Part shown: positions 60,536-64,000 of the stretch, in pieces
Layout: every line of letters starts with the position of its first letter
How positions within the stretch are numbered: the first letter of the stretch is position 1
NCBI RefSeq assembly: GCF_050947335.1
Contig: NC_134989.1
Span: 11,091,501-11,155,500, forward strand
Direction: 5' to 3'
From: Megachile rotundata
Lineage: Eukaryota; Arthropoda; Insecta; Hymenoptera; Megachilidae
DNA: 64,000 nucleotides
Notes under the pieces: generated by a model
What the model saw: only the letters and a program-made list of their open reading frames with translations
What the model was told of the DNA's origin: nothing
Databases searched by the model: none
Made by a program: the position numbers and the translations under genes

Positions 60536-61080
60536 ATGACATCAATCATTCGAGTCAAATATGCCAGTAAGGACGTTAATGAAAAGAATACACAGTTTGA
60601 TGGTGCAGAAAAGGAAATTTTAATAAATATCAACTGTCCTATTCAATTAATATTGAATTATATCCGATATGTTGTGGACATAGAAGATACAAGTAAGCAA
60701 CACATACTTTTAAAATAACAAATAAAAGTTTAAATGAGTATTTACAGCTGAATTTGATTTATGTGATGAAATTAATTGTCAACTGAGAAAAGTTTCATAC
60801 TTTGAACCTTATACACCTGGTTACAATGTCTTTCAAGCGGATTTAATTTATTTGATAGTTACATTTCAACGTAAGTACATGTGGTCACATATAAATACCA
60901 TGTAATGTATTATTTTTTATTCATGCAGGTGATATAAATGGTCAAATGACAAATTTTGTGCCACTGCTTACTGGAAAGGCAGCAAAGAGATGTACCGATA
61001 TACTATTAAAATCTAGTGTTTCTGTTAAAAAGAATTCATCTAAATCTTCTATAAAAAAAGACAATAGTACAATAAAGTAA
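60536..61080 (+). CDS. CXorf65-like small protein, three exons
   Basis: Coding exons are 60536-60692, 60748-60870 and 60929-61080; introns of 55 and 58 bp start with GTAAGC and GTAAGT and end in TTTACAG and ATGCAG. Phases fit (A|CT and C|GT split codons), giving 143 residues. The protein resembles the poorly understood CXorf65 family: ININCPIQLILNYIR (30-44) corresponds to the family's NTNC...LLHYIR segment, EFDLCDE (54-60) to DLCDE, and NFVPLLTG (102-109) to the FVPLL motif. The tail (121-143) is Lys/Ser-rich. Function is unknown in any animal as far as I know. The start is the first ATG giving the frame after the acceptor at 60500; an upstream ATG (60515) opens a two-codon uORF. The frame is open to the acceptor, so a further upstream coding exon is possible. 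Confidence 0.8.
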
Positions 61081-61131
61081 TACAATTATTGTTCTTTAAA
61101 ATTGCAAATCAATTCAGTCATATTGCAAGAA

Positions 61132-61140
61132 TTTAATAAA
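61132..61140. terminator. shared poly(A) signal of two convergent genes
   Basis: TTTAATAAA contains AATAAA (61135-61140) for the + strand gene, 54 nt past its stop. On the minus strand it reads TTTATTAAA, which contains the common variant ATTAAA, 91 nt past the stop of the opposing gene. No canonical AATAAA is seen for the minus-strand gene closer by. Confidence 0.5.
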
Positions 61141-61228
61141 ATCTTGCATACAATTATTACATTTGTCATAGAAGTCTTTGTACAAATTTTTTGTTTCTTG
61201 AGAGGAAACACATATTACTGTACAAGTT

Positions 61229-62477
61229 TTATAATAGATCTTTATCTAATTCTTTAAATTCTAAATCTATATTTGTAATATTTTGAAAGTGTCCATGTCT
61301 GCCCACATTTCCGTCGACAAACCTTTTTGCTCCTTTGACGCCTTCTTCAAATACTAAATGAGATGCATTGTCTTTCTCAAATTGTAAAGCTTCTTCTATT
61401 TCTTTGGCAGAAAATGTGGCAAAATGTGCAGAAGCACGATCAGCAAGCAATACCTTTTGAGAAAATTTGACAAAAGATTTTGCAACTGTCACTGCTTCAC
61501 CTAGTACTATAAACCAAATATCAGTTTATAATCAATTATATTTTTTAATGCATATTATGATGATAGAGTAAATTTTACCTGCACCCTCGCATGTGTATCG
61601 ATTGGCTAAACCCCATGTAAATGCTTCTTTTGCTCTGAGAATTCGACCTGTTAAGATAAGGTCCATTGCTCTTGAATAACCAATGAGGGCCGGTAACCGG
61701 ACAGTACCACCACTTAATATTGGAATATTAAAACGTCTATTAGTAAACCCTAACAAAGCACTTTCTTCTATCACTCTTAAGTCACACATTAAAGCAAGTT
61801 CCAATCCTACACCTAAAGCGTATCCATTTATGGCAGCTATCAATGGCTTTTTACATAAGCTGTTTCTGTTACTCTATAAATATTTTATATTATGATAATT
61901 AAAACAGTGTAAGGAATTTTGTATAATAAGTAAAATATAAATTAATTTTGCTTACCAATACGCTAAACTGTGGTAAAACTTCTTCATTCTTTCCATTGTA
62001 CTGTGCAATTTCTTTGAGATCATAGCCACTACAAAAGTTTCCTCCAACACCATAAAGTACACCTACTACAGAGTTTTCGTCATTCTCAAATTTATCTAAC
62101 TCCTTTGAGAGTTCTTCTGCAGTTGCAACATTTAAGCAGTTCTTCTTGTCTGGACGATTTATACCAATTGCAGTAATTTGATCGTAATAATTTACTACAA
62201 TATTCTTCTCATTCTCCTCACCCTGCTCAGTCTTCTCATTCTTCTCTGAAGCTATTTATAATTACATACATTATTATTCTTAATATGTTAAAACGAAATT
62301 AATATCTACCAAACAAATGTTTTACAAATATTTAAAAAATTCTGAATTAAAATTTCACTATGTACCTTTTGGAACTTCAATTTCCTCATTCTTGGATGGC
62401 TTAGAGGTTAAATATTTATTCAGGAAACGTTTGCTATATGGGCTAGCTATTCCTAACAATCTTTTTGCAGGATACAT
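61229..62477 (-). CDS. crotonase / enoyl-CoA hydratase-family protein, four exons
   Basis: Exons on the minus strand are 62477-62366, 62251-61956, 61873-61579 and 61500-61229; introns begin GTACAT, GTAAGC and GTAAAA and end in AG, and all phases join, giving 324 residues. The N-terminus (MYPAKRLLGIASPYSKRFLN) is basic and hydroxylated with no acidic residue in the first 30, suggesting mitochondrial import. An acidic/Lys linker follows (31-54). The crotonase fold runs from 55: GGNFCSGYD (107-115) and NGYALGVG (152-159) form the oxyanion hole, E161 in LELALMCD matches catalytic Glu144 of rat mitochondrial hydratase, but the position of Glu164 is Asn181. The stretch SGGTVRLPALIGYSRAMDLI (190-209) and a GAKRF..G..GRHG end resemble a bacterial-type enoyl-CoA hydratase subfamily rather than ECHS1 or ECHDC1. 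Substrate is unknown. Confidence 0.9.
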
Positions 62478-62800
62478 TTATGATCCTAAAATATATTACA
62501 AAATCTATTTATGACAGATGTGTTTGTCGTTTTCAGTTTATACAGAAGACCAAAAATTCCTTTTATTACACTTCTGTATACATGCTTTGAAATGCAAAAT
62601 TATAGGTAGGAAACAAGTCGAATAACAGCTGATGACCACAGGTACGTAGGATACAAAATATACCAGAGGTGACAGTCTCGGAAACGACATACAGTGCCGC
62701 CCGGTGGCAGTGTGGAAAACTAATGAAACTAGTGTTTCAAAAACGTGTAGTTCACCCTGTTCGCCGGAGAGATGGCACTGCTTGTTCCATTTTCTTGGAT
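62478..62800 (-). promoter_or_regulatory. probable 5' UTR and promoter of the crotonase gene
   Basis: The sequence upstream of the start codon is GC-richer at 62670-62800 (TGCCGCCCGGTGGCAGTG, CGCCGGAGAGATGGC), unlike the AT-rich DNA beyond. This is where a TATA-less housekeeping-type promoter would be expected. The transcription start is not determined. Confidence 0.35.
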
Positions 62801-63365
62801 GACGTCACTTTTAAAAAAATCGCGCATAAATTTGAATTTTTAACAACATATAACAATAAAACTTTTCGAAAAATGTGAAACTATTATGTGCTCAAAACGT
62901 ACACGAAGTTTACGAACAGTGTACAGTGTAATTACAAAGAATTATATAAAAATGTAATAAAAATGTAAAGTAATTACATAAAAATAAATTTGAATACAAT
63001 AATTTGTAGATAATTTACAAGATATTCGAGAAAGGTATGAAAATAATGAATTACAATAATTAATTTATATAATAATGAGTTACAATAAAATATATCGTAA
63101 TATATTAATTAACAATCATTTTGCAACATATCTGCTAGAGTAAGTTAATAAAAACGATGAATTTGAATAGTTACAACAACAATTTTATAAATAAATAACT
63201 AAAAAAATTATTAGTAAAATATATCGTAATATACTAATTAACAATCATTTTACAACATATCTGCAAATATAAGTTAAAAAAAAATAATAGATTTAAATAA
63301 TTGCAACAATAAATTTGTTAATAAACAATCGAAAAATATAAAATTATAACAAAATTAACATTAGA
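62801..63365. other. very AT-rich intergenic DNA
   Basis: A loose direct repeat is present: AAAATATATCGTAATATA followed by TTAATTAACAATCATTTTGC occurs at about 63087 and again near 63217. No gene is seen. Confidence 0.55.
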
Positions 63366-63374
63366 ATGGTTATA

Positions 63375-63545
63375 TTACAACCAATCAGTGTGGTTGCACG
63401 CTATTGGTGGATTACATGACGTCTAATTGGTTACTGTACACTACCAATCACTCGAAGAGATCGAATTTGATCTATTGGTCGATTACCTGATGTCTAATTG
63501 GCCACTGTAAACTACCAATCGCGTTTACACTTGTAGAGGTCGCAT
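63375..63545. promoter_or_regulatory. duplicated CCAAT-box cluster
   Basis: A 71-bp segment beginning CTATTGGT at 63401 is repeated at 63472. Each copy holds ATTGG, TAATTGG and ACCAATC, and a further CCAAT precedes them, making about seven CCAAT/ATTGG boxes in 160 bp. A GC-richer sequence follows (63540-63600, AAGTCGAGGAGGTCGG). This looks like promoter architecture but no gene start is visible in the window. Confidence 0.45.
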
Positions 63546-63639
63546 GTGCTCAGTTTTGTTTTGGAAGTCGAGGAGGTCGGATGGGCCCTGTCAACACTTA
63601 CCGGTACGAGTCAAGGGTTTACTTTACCGATATTGTGCT

Positions 63640-64000
63640 TGTTCCTGTATTACCTACTGTACTACTACTAGTCTTTAGTGTGCTTCAATAAATATTTTTT
63701 ATTAATTACGGGGGTGTATTAACAAATTTTATGGTGTAATTCTACAAGTGTCAGTGACTTTAACAATGTGTTACCTGCAAGCATATACGGATATATAAGT
63801 GTACCTAGTGTATTAATAACAGTGTTTAGTGTGCTTCAATAAATATTTTTTATTAATTACGGGGGTGTATTAACAAATTTTATGGTGTAATTCTACAAGT
63901 GTCAGTGACTTTAATGGTGTGTTACCTGCATGCATATACGGATATATTAGTGTACCTAGTGTGTTACTACTAGTGTTTAGTGTGCATTATTTAATATTTT
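63640..64000. repeat. 150-bp tandem repeat, truncated by window edge
   Basis: AGTGTGCTTCAATAAATA starts at 63678 and 63828, with a diverged copy at 63979, so the unit is about 150 bp. Units include TTAATTACGGGGGTGTATTA, TGTAATTCTACAAGTGTCAG and GCATATACGGATATAT. The two full copies differ at only a few sites. The array continues beyond the window. Confidence 0.9.

Overview
This window looks like nuclear DNA of an insect, most probably a hymenopteran (bee, wasp or ant). I infer this from very AT-rich noncoding DNA set against a GC- and CpG-rich coding exon, from short introns (55-114 bp) in a compact gene pair, from a mariner fragment and TTAA-flanked miniature elements, and from TTAGG-type words. 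The species cannot be fixed from the sequence alone.

Only three protein-coding genes can be supported. (1) A TENT5/FAM46 non-canonical poly(A) polymerase gene on the + strand: a GC-rich first exon ending exactly in ATG at 9467-9469, a 3.5 kb intron, one large coding exon at 12965-14284 and a long AU-rich 3' UTR. (2) A CXorf65-like small protein on the + strand in at least three exons (60536-61080). (3) A crotonase / enoyl-CoA hydratase-family protein on the - strand in four exons (62477-61229), convergent with gene 2; their stop codons are 148 bp apart. A broken mariner transposase lies at 44445-44949.

The rest is dominated by tandem repeats, roughly a third of the window by eye. About 30 unrelated or loosely related minisatellite arrays have unit lengths from 9 to about 179 bp (9, 10, 16, 19, 25, 27, 31, 32, 34, 53, 80, 83, 96, 144, 150, 170, 175 bp and others). 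Many are strand-asymmetric variants of a small vocabulary (GGGATTT, GGAATTTAGG and complements), and many carry one short palindrome per unit. Long open frames inside these arrays are artefacts of periodicity.

The most interesting structures are: a foldback-like inverted repeat (55750-59181) whose arms are arrays of a 31-bp unit carrying CCACGCGTGG; a TTAA-flanked miniature element (27022-27942) holding 14 copies of a 53-bp unit, each centred on a 17-bp palindrome; and, at 44089-44335, a related element that appears to carry a single un-amplified copy of that unit. Stretches of unique sequence with no gene are listed with what they hold.
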